Of a stretch of DNA of 64,000 nt, positions 8,960 to 17,683 are shown one piece after another. A model generated the notes under the pieces. It made no database searches, was not told the DNA's origin, and saw only the letters and a program-made list of their open reading frames with translations. Both the position numbers and the translations under genes were made by a program. This stretch comes from Mariprofundus sp. NF (GTDB lineage: Bacteria; Pseudomonadota; Zetaproteobacteria; Mariprofundales; Mariprofundaceae), in assembly GCF_013387455.1 (NCBI RefSeq), contig NZ_VWNC01000003.1, positions 248,001 to 312,000 of the forward strand. Reading direction: 5' to 3'. Within the stretch, counting starts at the first letter, position 1. Every line of letters starts with the position of its first letter.

Positions 8960-10004
8960 GGTTTTCTCCGCCCCTCACCTGCATGAGGCACTGGCCAAGG
9001 TGCGCCAGAATATGGGCCCTGAGGCGCTGATTCTTGACCGTCAACAGACCACCGATGCTGCAGGCGGAACACTCTGGCATGTGCATGCGGCACTCGACAA
9101 TGTGCCACCACCGGCAAAAGAGAGGGTTGAGCTGAAAAAAACGCCCACTGAGAGCGCGCCACAACTGAACCATGCTGATGCCACCATCAAACGGCTTGAA
9201 CGGCTTGTTGAAGGATTGAGCAACAAGGAGGCTGCAACGCTGCGTACAACCCTGCCAACAGCCAAAGATCAGGAGTCCTTTGATCAGCTGACCCGGCTCG
9301 GCGTATCTGCCTCTCACGCTTTTGATATGGCCAATGACTTCTCACATCACAATGCGATCAGCTTTAAAGCCCTGCGCTGGGGTAAGCGTATCAATCCCGA
9401 GGAGCAGAACAGCTCCATCCTCTTCACCGGCCCCACCGGCAGCGGTAAAACCACGCTGATCGCCAAGCTGGCTGCCCACTACAGCCTTAAAGGTGTTCGC
9501 GTTGCTCTGGTCAGCACAGATACAGAACGTATGGGTGGGCTGGAGATGCTTAAGAGCTACGCCAACACCCTCGGCATCCCCTTTTTCGCTGTTAGAAAAG
9601 CAGCCGATATTGAAAAAGTACTACAAAAATCACAATCGGCACAACTCCTGCTAATAGACACTGAAGGTTGGAGTCCACGCCGCGATGTGTGCCTCAAAAG
9701 ACAAGCGCCTCTGTGGGAGGCATTGAACTGTACACGTCGCATTATGGTTATTCCGGCTAATATGGATGAGGAGGATGGCATGCAGCAACTAACCCATCAT
9801 GGGAGAACAGCCCTGACGGATATCGCCTTCACCAAACTCGATGAGACCCGTACGCCCGGTAAAGTGGTCAACTGGTCTGTCGCTGGTGATCTGCCGATGA
9901 GTTACTGCAGTTTCGGCCCTGAAGTCCCTGAACAGATGGGCTGGCTTACAGCGCAGGCACTGACCACCCTGCTCGGAAAAAATGAGAGGGGCATGGCGGC
10001 ATGA
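8949..10004 (+). CDS. flhF: SRP-family GTPase FlhF, flagellar placement
   Basis: FlhF, 351 aa, an SRP-type GTPase that sets the site of polar flagella. Order: N-terminal basic/variable region (MRIKVFSAPHLHEALAKV typical of FlhF), then the NG GTPase domain from about 115. The P-loop GPTGSGKTTLIAKLA lies at about 159-173, VSTDTERMGGLEML follows, the G3 region reads LLIDTEGWSPRRD (Glu-Gly where many have Ala-Gly), and the guanine motif is FTKLDET. It overlaps flhA at the start and flhG at the end, so the flhA-flhF-flhG set is translationally linked. FlhF/FlhG imply a polar flagellum. Confidence 0.95.
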   Translation: MRIKVFSAPHLHEALAKVRQNMGPEALILDRQQTTDAAGGTLWHVHAALDNVPPPAKERVELKKTPTESAPQLNHADATIKRLERLVEGLSNKEAATLRTTLPTAKDQESFDQLTRLGVSASHAFDMANDFSHHNAISFKALRWGKRINPEEQNSSILFTGPTGSGKTTLIAKLAAHYSLKGVRVALVSTDTERMGGLEMLKSYANTLGIPFFAVRKAADIEKVLQKSQSAQLLLIDTEGWSPRRDVCLKRQAPLWEALNCTRRIMVIPANMDEEDGMQQLTHHGRTALTDIAFTKLDETRTPGKVVNWSVAGDLPMSYCSFGPEVPEQMGWLTAQALTTLLGKNERGMAA

Positions 10005-10867
10005 ACGCTCCTGGACTCAAAAGCGCAAGCCCACGTGTCATCTCGGTCAGTAGTGGCAAAGGTGGCGTTGGTAAAACATTCATGACAGTTCACCTGGCTG
10101 CACAGGCGGCTCGCAATGGTTTGAAGGTACTGGTCATCGATGCAGATCTGGGACTGGCCAATGTTGATGTGATGCTCGGCATTCACACCACCGGTACGAT
10201 TCGTGATCTGCTTGCTGATGGTGCTGTTCTTGACGATCTGATTGTTCACTGCCCTCAGGGTTTTGACGTTCTACCAGGTGGCAGCGGCATCTATGAGCTG
10301 ACCAGCCTTAATACCGGGGAGCAGCAGCTGATTCTTGATACGCTGCGTGATGCAGGCCATCTCTACGACCTGATCCTGATCGATACAGCTGCTGGCATTG
10401 GTGACAATGTGCTCTATTTCGCATCGGCTTCAGAGACAGCGCTTGTGGTACTCACCCCTGATCCGACATCACTGACTGATGCCTATGCACTGATTAAAGT
10501 ATTATCCCAGCAGCGCGATGTGCGCCGCTTTATGGTACTGGTCAATCAGACCGATGAGCTCGAAGGTCATATCACCTTTAAACGCCTGCTCTCTGTGACT
10601 GACCGCTACCTTGACGTCTATCTCGATTTTGTCGGTTATGTGCCGCAGCACCCATCTGTACGCAAAGCGATCCAGCAGCAGCGTCTGCTGACCGATATGG
10701 ACAGCGCTGTCGGCCCGCATCTGAACAAACTTTTCGACAAACTACTGGATCGTCCGCGTGACAACTCACGCTCCAGCGGTCTGCAATTTTTCTGGGAGCA
10801 TTCACTGGCTTCAACGCTGGATGATAACAGCAGCGAAACAGTGCAGGCACAGGGAGTCTCACAATGA
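10001..10867 (+). CDS. flhG: MinD-like ATPase FlhG, flagellar number control
   Basis: FlhG (FleN/YlxH), 288 aa, a MinD/ParA-type ATPase that limits flagellar number and stimulates FlhF GTPase. The deviant Walker A SSGKGGVGKTFM is at about residues 17-28, with VIDADLGLANVDVMLG following and LILIDTAAGIGDNVL as switch II. The N-terminus is short (14 residues before strand 1); the Q-rich FlhF-activating helix seen in some relatives is not evident. ATGA overlap with flhF and ATGA-type overlap with the next small gene. Confidence 0.94.
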   Translation: MNAPGLKSASPRVISVSSGKGGVGKTFMTVHLAAQAARNGLKVLVIDADLGLANVDVMLGIHTTGTIRDLLADGAVLDDLIVHCPQGFDVLPGGSGIYELTSLNTGEQQLILDTLRDAGHLYDLILIDTAAGIGDNVLYFASASETALVVLTPDPTSLTDAYALIKVLSQQRDVRRFMVLVNQTDELEGHITFKRLLSVTDRYLDVYLDFVGYVPQHPSVRKAIQQQRLLTDMDSAVGPHLNKLFDKLLDRPRDNSRSSGLQFFWEHSLASTLDDNSSETVQAQGVSQ

Positions 10868-11082
10868 AACCGGCTCACGCCGCCACCTCCGGAGCCCTGA
10901 TCGGGTTGATGCTCGGTATCGCTATCTGTCTGATTCAGGCGATCCCCATCCCCGATGCACTGTTGCGCATCGCCATTCTCACATTTGTCGGCGCCTGGAT
11001 GGGAATCCTGCTGGCCTGGCTGAATCAACTGCTGCCGAATAAATCAGATCATGACAACGGACATCGAGACTCAGGAATATGA
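10864..11082 (+). CDS. Small two-helix membrane protein in flagellar operon, unknown
   Basis: A 72-aa protein I do not recognise. It has two hydrophobic segments (about residues 11-28 and 35-54) separated by a PIPDALLR turn, and a short polar tail rich in D, H, N and G. Its ATG overlaps the flhG stop and its stop overlaps the fliA start by 4 bases on each side, which strongly supports real, coupled translation. A GGGAG ribosome site lies 7 bases before the start. Placement between the number regulator FlhG and sigma-28 suggests a flagellar role, but that is inference. Confidence 0.75.
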   Translation: MKPAHAATSGALIGLMLGIAICLIQAIPIPDALLRIAILTFVGAWMGILLAWLNQLLPNKSDHDNGHRDSGI

Positions 11083-11816
11083 CTGCCAATCCACAATATG
11101 CGCACATGGCTGCTCCTACTCCGGATGAACTGCTGGAGGAGTATCTACCTCTGGTGCGTTACCATGCCGATCAGTTGATGCGCCGTACGCCCGACTCCAT
11201 TGAGCTGGATGATCTGATCAATGCAGGTGTTCTCGGACTACTCGATGGTGCCCAGCGCTTTGATCATAGTCGCGAAGTTCAATTCAAAACATTTGTATCC
11301 TATCGTGTACGGGGTGCCATGATCGATTACCTGCGTGCCTTTGACTGGATGCCACGTGGCCTGCGCGATCATGCCAAAGAGATGCAGGCTGCATTTCATG
11401 AGCTTGAGCAGCAGTACGGCAGACCCGCAGATGAGATAGAGATTGCCAAACATCTCGGCATTACACTCGATGAGTATCGCCAGCGTCTGAATCAGGTGCG
11501 CAGTATGTCTGTGGTTCACTTTGATGATCTGCCTATTACCGGCAATCAGGATGAGGATCTGAGCATTCTTGAGACCCTTTCAGGCGACCCCATGCTGATG
11601 CCTGAAGCGCAAAACAGTATGTTACAGTTTGTCGGCATGCTGGCTGAGGCGATCTCAGCACTGCCCGCCCGTGAAAATGTCCTGATCACCCTCTACTACT
11701 ATGAAGAGCTGACCATGAAAGAGATTGCTCTGATTCTGGGACTAACCGAGTCACGCGTGTCGCAACTTCATTCACAGATGGTACTGCGCTTGCGTAGCCT
11801 GATGAATCTCGATTAG
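11079..11816 (+). CDS. fliA: Flagellar sigma factor FliA (sigma-28)
   Basis: FliA, 245 aa, RNA polymerase sigma factor for late flagellar genes, held inactive by FlgM until the hook is complete. Region 2 includes YLPLVRYHADQLMRR, LDDLINAGVLGLLDGAQRFD and TFVSYRVRGAMIDYLRAFDW. Region 3 is RPADEIEIAKHLGI. Region 4 includes LTMKEIALILGLTESRVSQLH as the helix-turn-helix that reads the -35 box. The start overlaps the upstream small membrane gene; its partner flgM lies at 19288 in this window. Confidence 0.96.
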   Translation: MTANPQYAHMAAPTPDELLEEYLPLVRYHADQLMRRTPDSIELDDLINAGVLGLLDGAQRFDHSREVQFKTFVSYRVRGAMIDYLRAFDWMPRGLRDHAKEMQAAFHELEQQYGRPADEIEIAKHLGITLDEYRQRLNQVRSMSVVHFDDLPITGNQDEDLSILETLSGDPMLMPEAQNSMLQFVGMLAEAISALPARENVLITLYYYEELTMKEIALILGLTESRVSQLHSQMVLRLRSLMNLD

Positions 11817-11828
11817 GACCTGAAAACA

Positions 11829-12305
11829 ATGGAATCGACAATATCCAGTATCATGAGTGACAATGGACAGATGATTGGACTGCTTATCGACATTGCCGTC
11901 ATTGCCGGGCTATTTGCACTATGGCTGGTCTGGTACCGAAACGGCAATCGCCAGAAAAAACTCGAACAGCTATTGGGCGAGACAGCGCACCAGCTTGATG
12001 AGGCCACTCAGCATCTGAATCAGGCGACCTTGATGATTGAGCAGCTCAAACGCCAGGAAGAGAAACCCCGGACAGAAGAACTCGCCGCCAGAAAAGAACC
12101 AGCGCCGAAAACGGTTCGCAAATCCCCGGCCAGAGCGCAGGAACCAGCTGCCAAGCTGCCACCGGAAAACAGTACTCAGGCAACCATGGTGTTGCGCATG
12201 CACCGCGAAGGCGAAAAACCGGAAGCCATTGCCGACCGGCTCGATATCCCGCTGGCGCAGGTTAAGCTGCTATTGAAGCTCTATGCCTCTAAATCTGCGA
12301 CATAA
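11829..12305 (+). CDS. DUF2802-type membrane-anchored coiled-coil protein
   Basis: A 158-aa protein. A membrane helix at about residues 18-37 is followed by a coiled coil (about 43-78, heptads with E/Q/L), a charged Pro/Ala/Lys linker and a C-terminal helix-turn-helix-like domain (about 120-155, MVLRMHREGEKPEAIADRL then VKLLLKLYA). That ending matches the DUF2802 pattern found next to fliA and chemotaxis genes in many proteobacteria. Molecular function is unknown. It follows fliA by 12 bases and is likely cotranscribed with it. Confidence 0.7.
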   Translation: MESTISSIMSDNGQMIGLLIDIAVIAGLFALWLVWYRNGNRQKKLEQLLGETAHQLDEATQHLNQATLMIEQLKRQEEKPRTEELAARKEPAPKTVRKSPARAQEPAAKLPPENSTQATMVLRMHREGEKPEAIADRLDIPLAQVKLLLKLYASKSAT

Positions 12306-12361
12306 GTTTCCATGATGACAACGTTTCATATGCATAGTTTATACCGGGGCAGGCTTTCGCT

Positions 12362-13996
12362 TTGAATTCAGCCCACGTCTCCGATTCAGCGGCAGTACTG
12401 CTTACTGACAGTAACTCCACAATTATCCGTATCAATCCGGCTTTTACTGCTTTAACAGGATTTACAGCTGATGATGTGGTGGGGCAAAGCTCAGAAAAAA
12501 TCTATCTACTGGCAGAGAATGAGCCCTCACACAGCTCCGTAGAGCTGGAAGCCCTCAAACATCACGGCATCTGGAGTGGCGCGATCAGCCTGAAACATGC
12601 CAATGGTGAGATCATTGTCGGAGTGCAGACCACTGTCTCCATCGAAAATGCGCAGGGCGAGATATCTCACTTCATCCACATCATTCAACCGCCTGAAGTC
12701 ACGGCAAAGGAGTATCATCAGAAGACGCAGATGCCTAATCGCCAGCTGTTTAAAGAGGTGTTGTCACAGGAGCTTAAAAATGCCCAGCGCAAGAAAACCA
12801 AGCTTGGCGTGCTGCTGATTGATGTCGATCACTTTAAGGTGATTAACAATTTCCTCGGCTTTGAAAAAGGTGATGAACTGCTGCAGATGATATCCGAACG
12901 GCTAAATGAGCAACTGCGCGGGAATGATCTACTGGCCAGCCTTGGCAGTAACCAGTTTGCCGTACTACTGCCCGAGCTGGCTCATCCTGAAGATGCAAGC
13001 ACCGTCACCCGCAAGTTGATGCAAACACTGGAGAGCCCGTTTCATGTTGGTGGACAGGATGTTGTCGTCACCTTGAGTACCGGTATCGTCATCTTCCCCG
13101 GTGATGGCGAAGATAGCGAATCACTGCTGCAACACGCTGAAAAGTCGATGTACAACGTTAAAGCCGAAGGCCGTAACGGTTATCAATTCTTCGAAGCATC
13201 CATTCAGAACTCTGCACTCAATCGTCTAAGCATGGAGAGTGAGATGCGCAAGGCGATCGAACGCGAAGAGTTTGTGCTCTTTTATCAGCCCCAGATCGAT
13301 ATCGAGAGCGGACTGGTTGTCGGCATGGAGTCGCTGATCCGCTGGATGCACCCTGAAAAAGGTATGGTCCCCCCCTTCCACTTTATTCCGATTGCTGAAG
13401 AGACCGGTCTGATCGGCCCGATTGGCGAGTGGGTCATTTATGAGGCCTGTCGTCAGACCAAAGCCTGGCAGGAGGCTGGTGTGGGCGGCCTGAAAATCGC
13501 CGTCAATCTCTCAGGTCGCCAGTTCACCGACAGGCAACTTCTTGAGAAGATCGCCAAAACGCTTGAGCAGACCGGCCTGATGCCGGGCGACCTTGAACTG
13601 GAGATCACCGAAAGCACCATCATGAATGATATCGAAAGTACCATTAAGGTGCTGGAGAAACTCTCGGAGATGGGCATGGCACTGGCCATTGATGATTTCG
13701 GCACCGGCTACTCATCACTGAGTTACCTCAAACGCTTCCCCATCAATAAGCTGAAAATCGACAAATCCTTTATCGATGATGTGATCACCAGCGAGGACGA
13801 TGCAACCATCGTTGCGGCCATTATCGGCCTCTCCCACAACCTCAAACTCAATGTCATCTGCGAAGGCGTGGAAGATGTTGATCAGCTCAACTGGCTGAAA
13901 GAGAATAAGTGCAATGAGATCCAAGGGTACTACTTCAGCAAGCCGCTTCCAGCCGATGAGTTCGAAGCCTTCGTCCGCGAAAGAAACGGCCTCTAA
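12362..13996 (+). CDS. PAS-GGDEF-EAL protein, probable c-di-GMP phosphodiesterase
   Basis: A 544-aa signalling protein. PAS domain at about residues 5-115 (INPAFTALTGFTADDVVGQS), GGDEF domain at about 120-285, EAL domain at about 292-540. The cyclase signature is degenerate (GSNQF in place of GGDEF), so it probably cannot make c-di-GMP. EAL residues look intact: ESLIRW, NLSGRQF, LEITEST, DDFGTGYSSL, KIDKSFI, CEGVE and QGYYFSKP, so it should degrade c-di-GMP. No membrane segment. The start is a TTG with no strong ribosome site and is uncertain. It ends the first flagellar block. Confidence 0.88.
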   Translation: MNSAHVSDSAAVLLTDSNSTIIRINPAFTALTGFTADDVVGQSSEKIYLLAENEPSHSSVELEALKHHGIWSGAISLKHANGEIIVGVQTTVSIENAQGEISHFIHIIQPPEVTAKEYHQKTQMPNRQLFKEVLSQELKNAQRKKTKLGVLLIDVDHFKVINNFLGFEKGDELLQMISERLNEQLRGNDLLASLGSNQFAVLLPELAHPEDASTVTRKLMQTLESPFHVGGQDVVVTLSTGIVIFPGDGEDSESLLQHAEKSMYNVKAEGRNGYQFFEASIQNSALNRLSMESEMRKAIEREEFVLFYQPQIDIESGLVVGMESLIRWMHPEKGMVPPFHFIPIAEETGLIGPIGEWVIYEACRQTKAWQEAGVGGLKIAVNLSGRQFTDRQLLEKIAKTLEQTGLMPGDLELEITESTIMNDIESTIKVLEKLSEMGMALAIDDFGTGYSSLSYLKRFPINKLKIDKSFIDDVITSEDDATIVAAIIGLSHNLKLNVICEGVEDVDQLNWLKENKCNEIQGYYFSKPLPADEFEAFVRERNGL

Positions 13997-14062
13997 ACAC
14001 CCGCACCATTAACGGCTTCTAACGGCCCAGGGTGTGTGAAAACACAGGATTGAGGTCAGGGT

Positions 14063-14399
14063 TCATCTATTCATTTTACATTTAACAAGTAATTCGACAT
14101 AAACTAGCTTATGGTAGATTGGAAGCCTGTTTCTATCGACAACGTAACCATTTGGACAAAATTTATATTTCTGCTCGTGTCTAAGGGGTTCTTCAGCAGA
14201 ATCAAATATCATATTGAAATCACGAGGATCATCTCCGACTAATCCCAGCCTCATGCCCAAGGTCTTGGAACGAACCAACTGTCCTTGATCGTCTTTTGTT
14301 AAACCTTGGCCCAAATGCCAAGAGTTCCAGTATTGGGAGTTAGAAGCAGCACACCCTGACAACAGAAGAAGAATGAATGAATGACAATAATACTTTCAC
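14063..14399 (-). pseudogene. Small lipoprotein gene broken by a 4-bp repeat
   Basis: The minus strand has a strong ribosome site (AGGAGGTG, complement of 14405-14412) 7 bases before a GTG at 14399, which opens a lipoprotein signal (VKVLLSFI). That frame soon stops. The remainder is open in another frame down to 14063 with a perfect lipobox (LLLLSGCAAS) and about 97 further residues. The switch occurs at three tandem copies of ATTC (14371-14383). Deleting one copy would restore one frame reading VKVLLSFILLLLSGCAAS. So the gene is a recent frameshift, a phase-variable off state or a sequencing error. The mature protein is not recognised. Confidence 0.65.
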
Positions 14400-14718
14400 T
14401 ACTTCACCTCCTTTCTAATCATTGACTGGTGTGAGTGTCCGCTTTGGATGAAGCAGTCATTCGACAGATGCCAAGCTAATCGGACAGGAACGATCTGTCT
14501 GTCCCCCGAATGGGGGACAAATCAGCAGCAATCAACATCTCACAAACAGGAAAAATTGTTCACTGCAAAGCGGAAAAATGTTCCCCTTTGTCTATATGGA
14601 ACATTTCTCCATGCCGTGTAAACCATCAATATATAATGCCTTTTTAAGAACTTCGCGAGTGGCAAGCTTTATGCAATAGATAGGACAGGTAATAAAGGTA
14701 AAGGCAGGAGAAACAGTA
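14400..14718. other. Intergenic region upstream of flgF
   Basis: No convincing gene. The divergent lipoprotein ribosome site lies at its left end. A hairpin with arms GTCCCCC/GGGGGAC and loop GAAT lies at 14501-14518; it has no T-run on either strand, so it looks more like an operator or processing site than a terminator. Next to it lies a GGACAG...CTGTC arrangement (14482-14500). The right end holds the sigma-54-type promoter listed separately and the flgF ribosome site (AGGAG near 14706). Confidence 0.5.
14660..14675 (+). promoter_or_regulatory. Sigma-54 (RpoN) promoter for the flgF operon
   Basis: Sequence TGGCAAGCTTTATGCA has the invariant GG and GC dinucleotides separated by exactly ten bases, the spacing required for sigma-54 promoters, and matches the TGGCAC-N5-TTGC consensus at most other positions. 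Transcription would begin about 12 bases downstream, near 14686, leaving a leader of about 33 bases before flgF at 14719. Middle-stage rod and hook genes are sigma-54 dependent in many polar-flagellated proteobacteria. No activator gene is in the window. Confidence 0.7.
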
Positions 14719-15462
14719 ATGAACGTAGGATTTTTCATCTCAGGCATTGCCGGGCAGATGCAGCAGAACAAGCTTGATGGCTTAAGTCATAACCTGGCCA
14801 ATGTAAATACAGTTGGATATCGCGAGGATAGAACAGCGTTCTCGTCCCAGTTTTCCAGCATGATCGGCCGCGAAGGCCAGCCGGAGAAAACTTCGGCCTC
14901 ATCTCTCTCAATGAACAAACAGTATATCAGCACACAGGCCGGCACGATTCATCAGACCGGCAACGAGTCCGATTTCGCGATTCAGGGTAACGGTTACTTC
15001 CGTGTACAGATGGAAGACGGCAGCGAGGCACTGACCCGGGCCGGTAACTTCAAACTCGGCCCAGATGGGACTCTACTGACTCAGGGTAACCTGCCTGTGC
15101 TGGATAACGGTGGTAGCCCTATCACACTGCCAGTCGGAGCCATCAGCGCCACAAAAGACGGTACCATTTTTGTTGATGATCAAGCGGTCTCTCAATTCGG
15201 CATCGCATCGATTATCGATGAGCGTCAAATCCAGAAGTTTGAAGGCGTTCTGATCAAGACTCCTGCGGCCAACATCGGTGAGACTGATGCCAATGTATCG
15301 ATCCACAGCGGCTCAGTTGAAGGGTCAAACGTCAATTCCATTCTGGCGATGGCCGAACTGGTAGAATGCATGCGTGGATACGAATCGATGATGAAAGTTG
15401 TCGAACAATATAATCAACAGGCCGGACTGCTTAGCGACAGAGTCGGCGTAGTACAGGGTTAA
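14719..15462 (+). CDS. flgF: Flagellar proximal rod protein FlgF
   Basis: FlgF, 247 aa, a proximal rod component exported by the flagellar type III system. The N-terminus has the rod/hook signature GLSHNLANVNTVGYREDR. The middle contains the QGNGYFRVQMEDG and LTRAGNFKLGPDG segments. The C-terminus carries the conserved MAELVECMRGYESMMKVVEQ coiled-coil helix. First gene of the second flagellar block, 12 bases before flgG, preceded by a sigma-54-type promoter. Confidence 0.94.
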   Translation: MNVGFFISGIAGQMQQNKLDGLSHNLANVNTVGYREDRTAFSSQFSSMIGREGQPEKTSASSLSMNKQYISTQAGTIHQTGNESDFAIQGNGYFRVQMEDGSEALTRAGNFKLGPDGTLLTQGNLPVLDNGGSPITLPVGAISATKDGTIFVDDQAVSQFGIASIIDERQIQKFEGVLIKTPAANIGETDANVSIHSGSVEGSNVNSILAMAELVECMRGYESMMKVVEQYNQQAGLLSDRVGVVQG

Positions 15463-15474
15463 GGGAGTTTAGTT

Positions 15475-16263
15475 ATGATGCGAGCACTATGGACAGCCTC
15501 AACAGGCATGGCAGCACAGAGCCTGAATGTGGATGTGATATCCAATAATATTGCCAACGTAAACACCAACGGCTTTAAACGCGGCCGTGCCGCCTTTCAG
15601 GACCTGATGTATCAACAGGTTAAAGCACCGGGTTCCGAGGCCAGTTCTGCCGGCACCCAGCTACCCACCGGTATTCAGGTGGGCTTAGGCGTACGCACAG
15701 CAGGTGTTGCCAGTATCTTCTCCGAAGGCAGCTTTCAGCAGACAGATAACCCGCTCGATTTGACCATTCAGGGACGCGGCTTCTTCCAGATTCAGACCCC
15801 TAACGGTGATACCGCCTATACCCGGGCCGGATCATTCAGTATCGATTCACAGGGGCAGCTGGTCACCCATAATGGTGATCTGGTACAGCCCGGCATCACT
15901 GTTCCCTCCGATGCACAGACTATTCAGGTATCACAGGATGGTACCGTTTCAGCAGTGCAGCCAGGTGGCACACAGACTATTCTCGGTCAGATTCAGATTG
16001 CCGATTTTATCAATCCGTCAGGCCTGACTCATCTGGGTTCCAACCTCTTTCAGGTGAGTAATGCCTCAGGTGAACCCACCATCGGCAACCCATCAGAAAA
16101 TGGTCTGGGCTCTATCGGCCAGGGCATGCTGGAGATGTCTAACGTCAGCATGGTTGAAGAGATGGTCAACCTGATTGCCGGTCAACGGGCATACGAAATG
16201 AACTCCAAAGCGATCCAGGCTGCAGACGAGATGTTGCAGACTGCGAATAATGTGAGGAGATAA
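15475..16263 (+). CDS. flgG: Flagellar distal rod protein FlgG
   Basis: FlgG, 262 aa, forms the distal rod, the drive shaft through the P and L rings. The N-terminus reads [20 protein letters not shown] then [16 protein letters not shown], the classical FlgG start. Internal segments include [35 protein letters not shown] and [10 protein letters not shown]. The C-terminal helix [20 protein letters not shown] is highly conserved. Length equals the usual 260-262 residues. Confidence 0.97.
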   Translation: MMRALWTASTGMAAQSLNVDVISNNIANVNTNGFKRGRAAFQDLMYQQVKAPGSEASSAGTQLPTGIQVGLGVRTAGVASIFSEGSFQQTDNPLDLTIQGRGFFQIQTPNGDTAYTRAGSFSIDSQGQLVTHNGDLVQPGITVPSDAQTIQVSQDGTVSAVQPGGTQTILGQIQIADFINPSGLTHLGSNLFQVSNASGEPTIGNPSENGLGSIGQGMLEMSNVSMVEEMVNLIAGQRAYEMNSKAIQAADEMLQTANNVRR

Positions 16264-16268
16264 TTATC

Positions 16269-16991
16269 ATGCTTCACCACCCATTGTCTGAAAAATTCTC
16301 CAAACTGATGCCTGCGCTGTTTCTGGCTCTGCTGCTTCCTGCCTTTACCTTACCTACCTACACATGGGCAGCTACCGATTCAGCTATGCAGCAATCTCTG
16401 AAGAAATTTTTCAACAATGGTGTGGTGCTGCGTGGTGCAACCGCTGAGCTGATCCGCGTAGAGAGCTGGCCTAAGAGTGCCGGTCCGCTGCGCTGGTCGC
16501 TGCCAAGCATCAAACGCGGACACCCACATCGTTTCTCTTTGATTGCCGAACAGGGCAGCAAAAAGTGGTATGTGCCTGTACGGGTGCACTGGTGGACAAA
16601 GGCCATTGTTATGACAAAGAGTGTTCCGGCACGGACCTTGCTTTTAAAAGATATGATGAAACAAACACGTGCCGATATCGCAGGCCATAATGGTTACTGG
16701 TGGGACAACAGTCGCGACCTGACAGGCATGCGCCTGACTCGCCCTCTGGCTAAAGGTGATGTGATCTTTCGCAGCCATGTCAAACAGCCACCGATGATCA
16801 AACGCGGAGATATCGTACAGATCATTCTAGATGCAGGACGCATTAGTGTCCGCTCCGAAGGCAAAGCGATGCGCAATGCCAGACGGGGTGATCGCATTCT
16901 GGTAAAAAACTTGCGCAGCAACGAAGTAATCCAGGCAGTTGCCGAGAAAACAGGTGTTGTGCGCATCTCATTGCGGGGGAATAACGGATGA
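16269..16991 (+). CDS. flgA: P-ring assembly chaperone FlgA
   Basis: FlgA, 240 aa, periplasmic chaperone for FlgI P-ring assembly. Signal peptide of about 34 residues ending TWAA, then an N-terminal domain and the C-terminal SAF domain (about 115-240) with VPARTLLLKDMM, TRPLAKGDVIFRSHVKQP and VKNLRSNEVIQAVA. A good ribosome site (GAGGAG) precedes ATG. Its stop overlaps the flgH start by 4 bases, placing it directly before the two ring proteins. Confidence 0.92.
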   Translation: MLHHPLSEKFSKLMPALFLALLLPAFTLPTYTWAATDSAMQQSLKKFFNNGVVLRGATAELIRVESWPKSAGPLRWSLPSIKRGHPHRFSLIAEQGSKKWYVPVRVHWWTKAIVMTKSVPARTLLLKDMMKQTRADIAGHNGYWWDNSRDLTGMRLTRPLAKGDVIFRSHVKQPPMIKRGDIVQIILDAGRISVRSEGKAMRNARRGDRILVKNLRSNEVIQAVAEKTGVVRISLRGNNG

Positions 16992-17683
16992 AATCCTCTA
17001 CCTTAATCACACTGTTGGCGCTCTCCTCGTTCACCTTCACCGGCTGCATGCCTCACGCATCCAGTGCATTGAATGAAGAAGAGAAAGCAACAGTAGAACA
17101 TGCCCTGAATGCACAGCAGGCAGACACCTCACATGCCGGCTCACTCTGGGCCAATGGTGGTGCAGGACTGCTCTCTGACCCGAAGGCAGCACGTCTTGGC
17201 GATCTAGTTACTGTACTGGTGCAGGAGACTGCCAAAGCGACGCGCTCACTGGGTTCAAAACAGAGTAAATCCTCAGATCGTTCAACCGGGCTGAATGCCA
17301 ACATTGCATATGGTGGTGCGCTTGGAAATGCGGATGTAAATCCATCCGGATCTATCGGCATGACCAACTCGAAAACTTTTGATGGCTCAGGCTCCACCAA
17401 CAACTCGGATACGCTGACTGCCAGCGTCACCTCAGTTGTCACCAAGGTCTATCCAAATGGTAACCTTTACATCGTAGGCAGACGCCAGCTCACCATTAAT
17501 CACGAACCTCAGGAAATTACATTTTCGGGCATTATCCGTCCGATTGATATCTTACCTGATAACTCCATCTCTTCAGCCAAGGTAGCACAGGCACGCATCA
17601 GCTACGGCGGCGCCGGTGCACTGGCAACAGTGGCACATGAAGGGTGGTTGTCTCAGACACTGGATCAGATATGGCCATTCTAA
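16988..17683 (+). CDS. flgH: Flagellar L-ring lipoprotein FlgH
   Basis: FlgH, 231 aa, outer-membrane L-ring subunit. The signal peptide ends in a lipobox-like FTGC with the lipidated Cys at about residue 19. Family motifs: SLWANGGAGLLSDPKAARLGD, LVTVLVQETAKATRS and the C-terminal GNLYIVGRRQLTINHEPQEI and SGIIRPIDI segments, given here in short pieces. Its presence with FlgI shows a Gram-negative envelope. ATGA overlap with flgA; its end overlaps flgI by 13 bases. Confidence 0.95.
   Translation: MKSSTLITLLALSSFTFTGCMPHASSALNEEEKATVEHALNAQQADTSHAGSLWANGGAGLLSDPKAARLGDLVTVLVQETAKATRSLGSKQSKSSDRSTGLNANIAYGGALGNADVNPSGSIGMTNSKTFDGSGSTNNSDTLTASVTSVVTKVYPNGNLYIVGRRQLTINHEPQEITFSGIIRPIDILPDNSISSAKVAQARISYGGAGALATVAHEGWLSQTLDQIWPF

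Noticed and set aside
14448-14621. A 57-codon plus-strand frame upstream of flgF
   Set aside because: No ribosome site, no protein-like character, and it runs through the hairpin and promoter DNA.
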